Below are positions 9,113 to 16,892 of a stretch of 64,000 nt of DNA, in pieces (within the stretch, counting starts at the first letter, position 1; the number at the start of each line of letters is the position of its first letter). Made by a program: the position numbers and the translations under genes. Under the pieces are notes generated by a model. The model was not told the origin of the DNA and did no database searches. It worked only from the letters and a program-made list of their open reading frames with translations. Origin of the DNA: Sulfuritalea sp. (GTDB lineage Bacteria > Pseudomonadota > Gammaproteobacteria > Burkholderiales > Rhodocyclaceae). The stretch is from NCBI GenBank assembly GCA_021738385.1, contig JAIPCF010000003.1, forward strand, positions 1-64,000. The letters are read 5' to 3'.

Positions 9113-10081
9113 TCAGGCGGCCGCCTGCAAGGCGTGCCACATTTCCTGATCGCGCTCGGCGGTCCAGATCCGCGGATCGCGAATGCCCGAGGCTTCATCG
9201 TGGGCGCGCGTCACATCAAAAGGCAGGCAGTGCTCATAGATGAACACCTGGGCAAATTTTGGATCCATGGTCTTACGCGTGTGCGCCATGCAGGCCGCGA
9301 GATCCATTCCCTGGGCCACGGCTTCCTGGGCACTGCAATACAGGGTCGAAACAAAATCCTTGGTATAAGACAGGCCCTTTTGCACCTGCTCCGGATTCAT
9401 TAGCGCCGGACCGCGTCCTGGAATCATCTTCTCGGCCTTCAAGGCAGCCAAAGCATCCAGCGTGGCCGGCCAGTCGGCCAGATAGGCATCGCCTGTGTAG
9501 CAGGCGGCATCGGCCTCGACCAGATCACCGGAGAACAGAATCTTCTGCTGCGGCAACCAAACCACCGTGTCACCCTTGGTATGACCGCGGCCCAGATGCA
9601 TGATCTTGACTTCCAGATCGCCCATCCACAGCGTCATCTCCCGATCGAACACCACGGTTGGCCAAGTCAGGCCAGGCACGCTTTCAACGGCGTTGAACAG
9701 GCGCGGGAAACGACCGATCTCGGAATCCATATCCTGCTGACCACGCTCGACAATCAGTTCGCGCGTCTGCTTCGAAGCAATGATGTCCTGCAGGCCTTCC
9801 TTCTTGTAGCCCGACGCTCCCAATACACGCACTGCGTGGTAATGCGTCAGCGTGACGTATTTGATCGGCTTGTCGGTCACCTGGCGCACATAGCGGATCA
9901 CGTCCTGCGCCATTACCGGTGTTGCGGTCGCATCGATGATCATCACGGAATCCTCGCCGATAATCACACCGGTATTGGGATCACCCTCGGCGGTGTAGGC
10001 ATAGGCGTTGTCTGAAAGCTTTTCGAAGCTGACCTTCTTTTCTTCGAGGTCGGCGTGCGAGGCAAATTTTTTCTCACTCAT
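9113..10081 (-). CDS. Metallo-beta-lactamase-fold hydrolase with altered HxHxDH motif
   Basis: This 322-residue MBL-fold protein is the first gene of the aromatic operon. The strand pattern MIIDATATPV, the later GRGHTKGDTV (third-site His) and FSGDLVEADA (bridging Asp) are all present. The central motif reads THYHAVRVLG (His80, His82), so the Asp-His pair of THxHxDH is replaced by Val-Arg and one metal site is probably changed or lost. The C-terminal part (ERDQEMWHALQ) is particular to this group. The substrate is unknown; a thioesterase, lactonase or ring-product hydrolase role is possible. GGAGAC lies six bases before the ATG. Confidence 0.8.
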   Translation of the reverse strand: MSEKKFASHADLEEKKVSFEKLSDNAYAYTAEGDPNTGVIIGEDSVMIIDATATPVMAQDVIRYVRQVTDKPIKYVTLTHYHAVRVLGASGYKKEGLQDIIASKQTRELIVERGQQDMDSEIGRFPRLFNAVESVPGLTWPTVVFDREMTLWMGDLEVKIMHLGRGHTKGDTVVWLPQQKILFSGDLVEADAACYTGDAYLADWPATLDALAALKAEKMIPGRGPALMNPEQVQKGLSYTKDFVSTLYCSAQEAVAQGMDLAACMAHTRKTMDPKFAQVFIYEHCLPFDVTRAHDEASGIRDPRIWTAERDQEMWHALQAAA

Positions 10082-10099
10082 GGTGTCTCCTTGGGTCGT

Positions 10100-10116
10100 A
10101 CAAAATTAACTTTTGT
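10100..10116. promoter_or_regulatory. Palindromic operator candidate downstream of the aromatic-operon start
   Basis: ACAAAA-TTAAC-TTTTGT is a perfect 6+6 inverted repeat in the leader of the operon that begins at 10081. It sits about 10-27 bases after the predicted transcription start, a classical place for a repressor. No regulator gene adjoins it in the window. Confidence 0.5.
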
Positions 10117-10133
10117 GTAATTCGATTGCCTAT

Positions 10134-10162
10134 ATCGTAATATTGTTTTCTTTAGGTGTCAA
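10134..10162 (-). promoter_or_regulatory. Sigma-70 promoter of the MBL-hydroxylase-VOC-FAH operon
   Basis: On the minus strand TTGACA (10162-10157) is followed by exactly 17 bases and TACGAT (10139-10134), a near-consensus -35/-10 pair. The start site would fall near 10127, giving a leader of about 45 bases before the ATG at 10081. Confidence 0.7.
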
Positions 10163-10180
10163 ATGTGGAGACTGATACTG

Positions 10181-10200
10181 CTTCCCTGTTTTCAGGGAAG
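10181..10200. terminator. Perfect 8-bp hairpin at the end of the ankyrin gene
   Basis: CTTCCCTG-TTTT-CAGGGAAG forms an 8-bp stem with a 4-base loop and overlaps the last codons and stop of the ankyrin gene. No T-run follows on either strand, so it is not a standard intrinsic terminator. It may stabilise the mRNA end or slow polymerase between the ankyrin gene and the aromatic operon promoter. Confidence 0.45.
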
Positions 10201-11334
10201 GCCCGGTGGACTCGATGGATCCGGACTCGGCATGCGCAAGACCTCGACGGCCTGGCGATAGGCATGAAGGGCTTCCTTGCGGCGTCCAGCGGCTTCCAGC
10301 TCACGAGCACGGCGCAGCCAGTCTTCCACTATGCCCGCAGTCGCCGTATCACCAGCGCCGATTTTTGCGGCTTCACTATCGCGATCTTCCTTGGCATCGT
10401 TCTTGACTGCCGGTGTCGAATAGCTAAGGGATGCAGATTGCGCTTCGGGCTTGCTGCGCTTCGCAGTAATAGTCATCCCCTGCGCAGCGCGAGCCTTGAT
10501 CGCTGCCTTGTTTGCCAAGGCCTCGGCTTGGCGAATAGCGGTAATTGCCGCCCGGTAAAGCCTGCGCGCTTCAGTGCGCCGGCCAGAGGCCTCCATCCTT
10601 CGCGCCTGTGCCATGAGGCTGTCGGCGCGATCCGGAACGGGTTGCGAGCGTACCTCGGGTCCCCAAGTCGCTTTTGGCCGAGCAACAACTTCGGAAAACC
10701 GTTCCCGACCCGCGATCTCCCGGGCAATTTTCAGGTTGTTGTTACGCATCGCCCAGCGCAGCGCATCGTCGCCATATTCATTGACGATATCGGCTCGCGC
10801 GCCAGCGGCAAGCAATTCTTTGGCGATCGACTCCTGTCCCTCGCGCGCCGCCATCATCAGCGGTGTCGAACCGTTGGTTGACAGCGCATTGATGTCGGCA
10901 CCCTGCTGCAACAGGTAGCGTGCGACGTCGATGTGACCGGCAAACACCGCATAGTGCAGCGCAGCCCATTGCTTGCCCTGCCGATTCAAGCTTGCGCCAT
11001 GCTCCACCAGCCAGCGCACCGCGCTCAGATGCCCCTTCCACGCCGCATGCAGCAAGGCTTGCTCACCAATCGCGTTTGTTTTGTTGATGTCAGCACCACG
11101 CTCGGCAAACAGTTCCATCATCGGAACATTGCCCTCCCACGCTCCAATCATCACACCTGTACCGATCGGCATGCCTTCAAAGTCGGGAGACAGACCAGCG
11201 TCCAGCCACTCTCGCGCTTGCTTGATATCGCCATTCTCAATGGCGAAACTAAAACGCACTGGATCGGGCAGGCTCGCTGCGCTTGCGGACGAAATACCAA
11301 TCAGAAAAGCCAGGAAAAATGAAAAAGTCTTCAT
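10192..11334 (-). CDS. Secreted/periplasmic ankyrin-repeat protein
   Basis: The 380-residue protein has a signal peptide (MKTFSFFLAFLIGISSASA) and about five ankyrin repeats over residues 25-190, with typical ALLHAAWKGHLSAVRWLVEHGA and TPLMMAAREGQ cores. Two TPR-like helical hairpins follow, clearly related to each other: AQARRMEASGRRTEARRLYR near 235 and RARELEAAGRRKEALHAYRQ near 340. This suggests an envelope scaffold or inhibitor. Its start faces away from the TonB-like gene across a 175-bp gap (11335-11509) that should hold both promoters. A copy of the dispersed motif sits at 10343-10366. Confidence 0.8.
   Translation of the reverse strand: MKTFSFFLAFLIGISSASAASLPDPVRFSFAIENGDIKQAREWLDAGLSPDFEGMPIGTGVMIGAWEGNVPMMELFAERGADINKTNAIGEQALLHAAWKGHLSAVRWLVEHGASLNRQGKQWAALHYAVFAGHIDVARYLLQQGADINALSTNGSTPLMMAAREGQESIAKELLAAGARADIVNEYGDDALRWAMRNNNLKIAREIAGRERFSEVVARPKATWGPEVRSQPVPDRADSLMAQARRMEASGRRTEARRLYRAAITAIRQAEALANKAAIKARAAQGMTITAKRSKPEAQSASLSYSTPAVKNDAKEDRDSEAAKIGAGDTATAGIVEDWLRRARELEAAGRRKEALHAYRQAVEVLRMPSPDPSSPPGLP
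10343..10366 (+). repeat. Dispersed motif, copy 2 (in ankyrin gene)
   Basis: Left flank GCCGTATCA identical to copy 1; core has GAT in place of GAC. Antisense to the gene, which reads KIGAGDTA. Confidence 0.75.
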
Positions 11335-11509
11335 GACGGGAAGTATATGTCCGCCGCCGTCAAGGATGCGGCGCTTGCTCCCAAAAGGCGGCTTTGACTC
11401 GAAGAATCGCCAACCCGAAATCAGAACAACCGAAACCGGCCATGTCCGACACGCAACGCGCCCGGAATATTGAACCGGGGCAAATCAACGCGGGACTTAG
11501 AATCACGCA

Positions 11510-11998
11510 ATGCCGCTTCACTTTGCTTTGCTGCTGAGCCTCTCCCTGCACGCCGTGCTAATCATTGCCCCTAGCTGGCAAGCGACCCGGCTACAGCCAT
11601 TCCCGGAAGCGAGCATCGATGCACGCCTGATTCCCCAAACGCCAGACGTTGCACCAGCAGACACCGTGAGCACGGAGCCAAGCAAAACAGTCCAAAGCGC
11701 TTCACCACCAACTGTCGCGCCACCTCGCAAATTGCAGGGTAGCGCGTTACGCCGCGCGCAAGCCTCGCTGACCGAGCATTTGTACTACCCGCTGGAAGCC
11801 ATCGAGCGCGGACTGGAAGGTGAAGTGATTCTGCTGCTGCAACTTTCGGAGGATGGCCGAGTCGTCTCAGCTTCCATCGCGCGCAGTTCTGGTCATGTCT
11901 TGCTTGATCAGGCGGCATTGGAAGCCGCTCGCAGGATCGGCGCCCTGCCCGGCAGCCCGCGCCAATCCCTTTTCCCGGTGAATTTTCGCCTTGAATAG
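11510..11998 (+). CDS. TonB-family energy-transducer-like protein
   Basis: The 162-residue protein has an N-terminal hydrophobic anchor (HFALLLSLSLHAVLIIAP), a short Pro/Ser/Thr-rich linker and a C-terminal TonB-like domain. That domain contains YPLEAIERGLEGEVILLLQL and the terminal strand SLFPVNFRLE. TonB transmits inner-membrane proton-motive energy to outer-membrane receptors. The linker is short and no exbB/exbD gene is nearby, so a specialised or orphan TonB is likely. Its stop at 11996-11998 directly abuts the stop of the convergent Nif3 gene with no base between. Confidence 0.78.
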   Translation: MPLHFALLLSLSLHAVLIIAPSWQATRLQPFPEASIDARLIPQTPDVAPADTVSTEPSKTVQSASPPTVAPPRKLQGSALRRAQASLTEHLYYPLEAIERGLEGEVILLLQLSEDGRVVSASIARSSGHVLLDQAALEAARRIGALPGSPRQSLFPVNFRLE

Positions 11999-12760
11999 TT
12001 ACACCGGGTTGTCGATATCGACAAACTCACAGGCAATCCCGAATTTCTCGGCCAGATGCTCGCCCAGCGCCATCACGCCGTAGCGTTCCGTGGCATGGTG
12101 GCCCGCAGAAACAAATGCCATCCCGGACTCGCGAGCCAGATGCACGTTCTGCTCCGAAATCTCGCCGGAGACGAAGATGTCCGCCCCGGTCGCCAATGCG
12201 TCTTCAAAATAGTCCTGCGCGCCACCGCTGCACCAGGCGATACGTGTGATCTCCCGCTTTGGGTCGCCGATCAACAAAGGCGTCCGGCCCAGCGCCTGTT
12301 CCAGCTGCTTTACCAGTTCTCCGGCAAAAGTCGGCGCTGGTGGCACGCCAACGAAGCCGATTCCCTGCTCCGCAAACTGCCCAGTGACGCTCCAACCCAG
12401 GCGCACAGCAAGTTGCGCGTTGTTTCCCAGCAGTGGATGGGCATCAAGCGGTAAATGAAAAGCAAACAAGTTGATGTCATGTGCCAGCAGGCGCGCCATA
12501 CGCTGCCTGCGAAAACCTGTGACACGACCATCTTCGGATTTCCAGAACCATCCGTGATGCACCAGCAAGGCGTCGGCCTGCCGTTCGATAGCTGCCTCAA
12601 TCAATGCCTGACTGGCCGTTACGCCGCAAACAATCCGCGCAATACGCTCGCGGCCTTCCACTTGTAGTCCGTTTGGGCAATAATCATGGAAGCGTGCTGT
12701 GTCTAGCTCCCTATCCAGATAAACGCGAAGCTCTTCACGAAGCACTGCTTTCACCGACAT
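11999..12760 (-). CDS. Nif3-like dinuclear metal-centre protein (YbgI/DUF34)
   Basis: This 253-residue member of the Nif3/YbgI family has NGLQVEGRERIARIVCGV near residue 30, the metal-binding LLVHHGWFW, the loop HLPLDAHPLLGNNAQLA and the C-terminal ligand motif VSAGHHATERYGV. YbgI proteins form toroidal hexamers with a di-metal site. A GTP cyclohydrolase I type 2 annotation is common, but the physiological role is unsettled. The ATG at 12760 has no neighbour on the same strand. The divergent protease gene starts 26 bp away. A copy of the dispersed motif lies at 12326-12349. Confidence 0.9.
   Translation of the reverse strand: MSVKAVLREELRVYLDRELDTARFHDYCPNGLQVEGRERIARIVCGVTASQALIEAAIERQADALLVHHGWFWKSEDGRVTGFRRQRMARLLAHDINLFAFHLPLDAHPLLGNNAQLAVRLGWSVTGQFAEQGIGFVGVPPAPTFAGELVKQLEQALGRTPLLIGDPKREITRIAWCSGGAQDYFEDALATGADIFVSGEISEQNVHLARESGMAFVSAGHHATERYGVMALGEHLAEKFGIACEFVDIDNPV
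12326..12349 (-). repeat. Dispersed motif, copy 3 (in Nif3 gene)
   Basis: Exact 12-base core on the minus strand; left flank GGCGTGCCA departs slightly. The gene reads VPPAPTF. Confidence 0.8.
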
Positions 12761-12786
12761 TTTTTTGCTCCCCCAAAAATCAAATT

Positions 12787-13953
12787 ATGCGCCGCCTTTG
12801 GCTGACTTTTGCCCAAACCGTCACAATCTGTGTTGCAGTCTTGTTTGTCGTGAAAACGCTCAAACCGGAATGGCTACCTCATCTGCCCAGCACAAATAAT
12901 GGATATCCTGAAGTTGCAACGGTAGTCGAAGCACCTGCCGGTAGCGCGGCGCTGCGTCCGAGTTCGTATGCTGATGCAGCAAAAAGAGCCCTGCCAGCGG
13001 TCGTGCATATCTTCACTACCCAGGAAGTCAAAGGGCCGCGCGATCCGTTTACCAACGATCCCATCTTCCGGCATTTTTTTGGCGATCGCTTTGGTGAATT
13101 GTCCCAACGACGCTCGGGACTGGGTAGCGGTGTCGTGGTATCACCCGAAGGCTATATCCTGACCAACTATCACGTGGTCGATGGCGCTGACGAAATTGAG
13201 GTCGCACACAGCGACGGAAGGAAATACAAGGCACGAGTTGTGGGCACCGACCCGGAGTCCGATCTAGCCGTATTGCGCATTCCTGCCGACCACAAACTGC
13301 CTGTCATTGCATTCGGCAGTAGTGAAAATTTGCGTGTAGGCGACGTGGTGCTAGCCATCGGCAATCCTTTCGGCGTCGGGCAGACTGTCACTTCCGGTAT
13401 CGTCTCTGCGCTGGGCCGCTCGCATTTGGGCATCAACACTTTCGAGAATTTCATTCAGACCGATGCTGCGATCAATCCCGGCAATTCCGGTGGCGCGCTG
13501 GTTGATGCCAACGGACATCTGGTTGGCATTAATACCGCCATCTATTCGCAAAGTGGCGGGTCCATGGGCATCGGCTTTGCGATTCCAGTTTCGCTGGCCA
13601 AGAACGTAATGGAACAGATCGTCAAAACCGGCGGCGTGACACGCGGCTGGGTCGGTGTTGAGGTTCAGGAAATTACCGAAGAGCTTGCAGAATCTTTCAA
13701 ACTTTCCGGTACCTCGGGAGCTCTGATCGCTGGTGTCATGCGCGGCAGTCCAGCCGACAAAGCCGGCATTAGACCGGGTGACGTACTGACCCAGGTCGCA
13801 GGCCAGAAAGTGAAAGATGCCCAGGGCATGCTGGAATTGATTGCCGCCCTGGAACCGGAAAAACCGGCTTCTTTCTTACTCAGGCGCGATGGCAAAGATA
13901 TCGACCTGAACGTCGTTATCGGGAAGCGGCCCAAGCCAACACGCGAAAGATAA
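12787..13953 (+). CDS. Membrane-anchored HtrA serine protease, DegS/AlgW type
   Basis: The 388-residue protein has an N-terminal membrane anchor (about residues 7-24) and a trypsin-like domain with triad His129 (NYHVVDGAD), Asp159 (ESDLAVLRI) and Ser234 (NPGNSGGALVD). A single PDZ domain follows from about residue 285. One PDZ domain plus an anchor points to the DegS/AlgW group, which cleaves the anti-sigma factor RseA/MucA in the envelope-stress response, rather than soluble two-PDZ DegP/DegQ. The frame is open upstream, but ATG 12787 gives the standard N-terminus. It is convergent with the 2-oxoacid oxidoreductase beta gene. Confidence 0.9.
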   Translation: MRRLWLTFAQTVTICVAVLFVVKTLKPEWLPHLPSTNNGYPEVATVVEAPAGSAALRPSSYADAAKRALPAVVHIFTTQEVKGPRDPFTNDPIFRHFFGDRFGELSQRRSGLGSGVVVSPEGYILTNYHVVDGADEIEVAHSDGRKYKARVVGTDPESDLAVLRIPADHKLPVIAFGSSENLRVGDVVLAIGNPFGVGQTVTSGIVSALGRSHLGINTFENFIQTDAAINPGNSGGALVDANGHLVGINTAIYSQSGGSMGIGFAIPVSLAKNVMEQIVKTGGVTRGWVGVEVQEITEELAESFKLSGTSGALIAGVMRGSPADKAGIRPGDVLTQVAGQKVKDAQGMLELIAALEPEKPASFLLRRDGKDIDLNVVIGKRPKPTRER

Positions 13954-13989
13954 ACCGCCAAACGCTGGTTTGACACCAGCCGTGAGAAC

Positions 13990-15045
13990 TTATCGAAGTG
14001 AAGCGTTCAGTGCGTGCAGCGCCTTGCTGCCAGGACACAGATAAGCGTCGCCCAACTGATTTAGCGGCCTTTCCACCGTATTGAGGTTGCGATGCATATC
14101 CTCGGCGGCACTATCCACATAGAGAAGGCCGGTAACGATTTCTCCAAGCGCGTGCCTTTCCTGCAGATGATTCATGGCACCAACCCGTTCCGACGGATCG
14201 TAATCCGTGGCCAGCTTGCGTAAATGCAGGATCGAACCATCATGCTGGACAATCCTGCGTAGTGAACCAGGCTCGTACGACGCATTGATTTGATCGCGAG
14301 GCAAAATAACGTCAAGGCGATTGACCGCGTCGTTGTGTTCGCGCACGTAGTCATAGCTTTTGGTCGAACCCGCATGATTGTTGAACGTCACGCACGGGCT
14401 GACGACATCAATGAACGCGGGTCCGCGATGGCGCAACGCGCCCTTGATCAGAGGAATCAACTGCTCCTTGTCGCCGGAAAAACTGCGCGCGACATAACTG
14501 GCCCCAAGCTGCAGCGCCAGAGCAACAAGATCAATTGGCGTATCGCTATTTACGACACCACGCTTGCTCTTGGAGCCCTTGTCGGCGGTAGCCGAAAACT
14601 GTCCCTTGGTCAGACCGTAGACCCCGTTGTTCTCAACGATATAGGTCATATTCACTCCGCGCCGCATGGCGTGAGCAAACTGACCGATACCAATCGAAGC
14701 AGAATCGCCATCTCCTGATATACCCATATAGATCAGATCGCGATTGGCCAGCGCAGCTCCGGTCAGCACCGAAGGCATGCGACCGTGCGTGGTGTTGAAG
14801 CCATGCGAGGCACCCAGGAAATAGTCGGGGGTCTTCGACGAACAGCCGATGCCAGACAATTTGGCCACCCGATGCGGCTCGATGTCGAGATCGAAACAGG
14901 CCTGAACCACCGCCGCGCTGATTGAATCGTGGCCGCATCCGGCACAGAGTGTCGATATCGCACCTTCGTAATCACGCCGCGTGTATCCAAGCGTATTTCT
15001 TGGTGTGTCGGGCCGCAGAATATTGGGTTTGACGAGATAGGTCAT
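13990..15045 (-). CDS. korB: 2-oxoacid:ferredoxin oxidoreductase, beta (TPP) subunit, set 1
   Basis: The 351-residue subunit binds thiamine diphosphate and a [4Fe-4S] cluster and catalyses CoA-dependent oxidative decarboxylation of a 2-oxoacid, reducing ferredoxin. Visible motifs are CAGCGHDS (Cys34, Cys37), SGIGCSSKTP and the TPP/Mg signature GDGDSASIG followed by NNGVYGLTKGQ. KorB-type subunits of 2-oxoglutarate oxidoreductases are the best match; the substrate is inferred. Its ATG overlaps the stop of the alpha gene (ATGA at 15045-15042), so equal subunit synthesis is expected. It ends the three-gene set that begins at 18676. Confidence 0.88.
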   Translation of the reverse strand: MTYLVKPNILRPDTPRNTLGYTRRDYEGAISTLCAGCGHDSISAAVVQACFDLDIEPHRVAKLSGIGCSSKTPDYFLGASHGFNTTHGRMPSVLTGAALANRDLIYMGISGDGDSASIGIGQFAHAMRRGVNMTYIVENNGVYGLTKGQFSATADKGSKSKRGVVNSDTPIDLVALALQLGASYVARSFSGDKEQLIPLIKGALRHRGPAFIDVVSPCVTFNNHAGSTKSYDYVREHNDAVNRLDVILPRDQINASYEPGSLRRIVQHDGSILHLRKLATDYDPSERVGAMNHLQERHALGEIVTGLLYVDSAAEDMHRNLNTVERPLNQLGDAYLCPGSKALHALNASLR

Positions 15046-16892
15046 GAAGCCACCTTTTTGCGAATTGGTGTCACTTTGTGCTCCGAGAGTGCGTCGGCGA
15101 TCCTTCCGGAAATGAAGCGGGCGGTAATCGGCGTTCCGTCGTAATGCAGTACGCGGATCAATCGTTTCGGATCGACCTCGCCTTCGGTACAAAGCAGCAT
15201 GCGCAACTGACCGCTCTCGTTCTGCTCGACGACGAAAACATAGTCGTGCTCGTCGATAAAGTCGATTACCTCGTCGGCAAAAGGAAAGCCACGCACGCGC
15301 AGGGTATCGACATGAACGCCCTGCGCCTCAAGAAGCGCAGATGCCTCGGCCATGGCAGGACCGGTCGACCCGTAGTAGATCGCTCCATAACGACTCGGCT
15401 GCGAAGCGCGTTGCAGAATGGGTGCTGGCAAGAGGCTCTTGGCCGTTTCAAACTTGCGCCGCAGACGCTCCATGTTGTAGACATAGTCGGTTCCGGCCTC
15501 GCTGTACTTGGCGTAGGCGTTGCGTGTCGTGCCTCGACTGAAAAAGGCACCTTTGGTCGGATGGGTGCCGGGAATGGTCCGCCACGGAATTCCATCACCA
15601 TCGACGTCCAGATAACGGCCAAAATTCTTGCCGGCTTCCAGATCTTCCGCGCTCATTACCTTGCCGCGATCGTAGCGACGCTGATCATCCCATTCGAATG
15701 GCTTGCACAGCCGGTCATTCATCCCGATGTCGAGATCAAGCAGAACAAACACCGGTGTCTGCAACCGATCCGCCAAATCAAATGCTTGCGCACCAAGGGT
15801 GAAGCACTCGTGCGGATCTTCCGGAAAAAGCATTACGTGCTTGGTATCTCCATGCGAGGAGTAGGCACAGGAGATCAAATCGGATTGCTGTGTACGCGTA
15901 GGCATGCCGGTAGATGGTCCACCACGCTGCACGTCAAAGATCACCACAGGAACTTCGGCAAAATAAGCCAGACCGAAGAACTCCTGCATCAGGGAAATAC
16001 CGGGGCCCGAAGTCGCCGTGAAGGCGCGTGCGCCGTTCCATCCTGCACCGATTGCCATTCCGATCGATGCCAACTCATCCTCAGCCTGAACCACTGCGTA
16101 ACGGGCCATGCCGTTGTCAGGGTCAGTACGATATTTGCGACAATAGCTGGCAAAAGCCTCTATTACCGATGTCGATGGCGTTATCGGATACCAGGCGGCA
16201 ACTGTCGCACCGCCATAGATCGCGCCCAGTCCGCAGGCGTTGTTTCCATTAATGAAAATCTGATCACCGACACCATCCGACTGTTCCACACGCAGTCCGA
16301 TCGGACAGGGAAGATTGGCCTTGGCATGGTCATAGCCCAATTTGAGGGCGTTGACGTTGGCACCGATCAGCTTGTCTTTGCCACGGTATTGATCGGAGAT
16401 CAAATTCTCGACGACACCCAGATCCATGTCCAGCAGTGCCGTTAGCGCACCTACGTACATAATGTTCTTGAATAGCTGCCGCTGGCGTGGATCGGCGTAT
16501 TCACGATTGCAGATTTCGGTGAGCGGGATACCCAAAACCGTGATGTCTTCGCGAAACCGGGAGCGCGGCAATGTCTTGGTCGAGTCGTAGAAAAGATAGC
16601 CGCCTGAGTCAATCTCGGCGAGGTCGCGATCCCATGTCTGTGGATTCATCGCGACCATCAGATCGCAACCGCCGCGACGACCGAGCCAGCCTTCCGCCGA
16701 AACGCGCATTTCGTACCAGGTAGGCATGCCCTGAATGTTGGACGGAAATATATTACGGGGTGCGACTGGCACTCCCATGCGCATGATGGCGCGCGCGAAC
16801 AGCTCGTTGGCCGATGCCGAGCCCGAGCCATTGACGTTGGCAAACTTGATAACAAAATCGTTGCAGCTCTCGATGTTGGTAGTGGAACTCAT
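15042..16892 (-). CDS. korA: 2-oxoacid:ferredoxin oxidoreductase, fused gamma-alpha subunit, set 1
   Basis: The 616-residue protein joins a gamma domain (about 1-195, with NVNGSGSASANELFARAI) to an alpha domain (about 220-616, with WYPITPSTSVIEAF, QAEDELASIGMAIGAGWNG, TSGPGISLMQEF and RGGPSTGMPT). This is the KorA layout of two-subunit 2-oxoglutarate:ferredoxin oxidoreductases. The alpha domain builds the substrate and CoA site with KorB. ATG 16892 overlaps the stop of the upstream electron-transfer gene and its own stop overlaps korB, so all three are coupled. Compared with set 2 (22970-24880) it shares the architecture but the sequence is clearly diverged. Confidence 0.88.
   Translation of the reverse strand: MSSTTNIESCNDFVIKFANVNGSGSASANELFARAIMRMGVPVAPRNIFPSNIQGMPTWYEMRVSAEGWLGRRGGCDLMVAMNPQTWDRDLAEIDSGGYLFYDSTKTLPRSRFREDITVLGIPLTEICNREYADPRQRQLFKNIMYVGALTALLDMDLGVVENLISDQYRGKDKLIGANVNALKLGYDHAKANLPCPIGLRVEQSDGVGDQIFINGNNACGLGAIYGGATVAAWYPITPSTSVIEAFASYCRKYRTDPDNGMARYAVVQAEDELASIGMAIGAGWNGARAFTATSGPGISLMQEFFGLAYFAEVPVVIFDVQRGGPSTGMPTRTQQSDLISCAYSSHGDTKHVMLFPEDPHECFTLGAQAFDLADRLQTPVFVLLDLDIGMNDRLCKPFEWDDQRRYDRGKVMSAEDLEAGKNFGRYLDVDGDGIPWRTIPGTHPTKGAFFSRGTTRNAYAKYSEAGTDYVYNMERLRRKFETAKSLLPAPILQRASQPSRYGAIYYGSTGPAMAEASALLEAQGVHVDTLRVRGFPFADEVIDFIDEHDYVFVVEQNESGQLRMLLCTEGEVDPKRLIRVLHYDGTPITARFISGRIADALSEHKVTPIRKKVAS

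Noticed and set aside
13964-13980. GCTGGT-N5-ACCAGC stem between the DegS-like and korB genes as a terminator
   Set aside because: The stem is only 6 bp and no T-run follows in either direction, so I cannot support termination.
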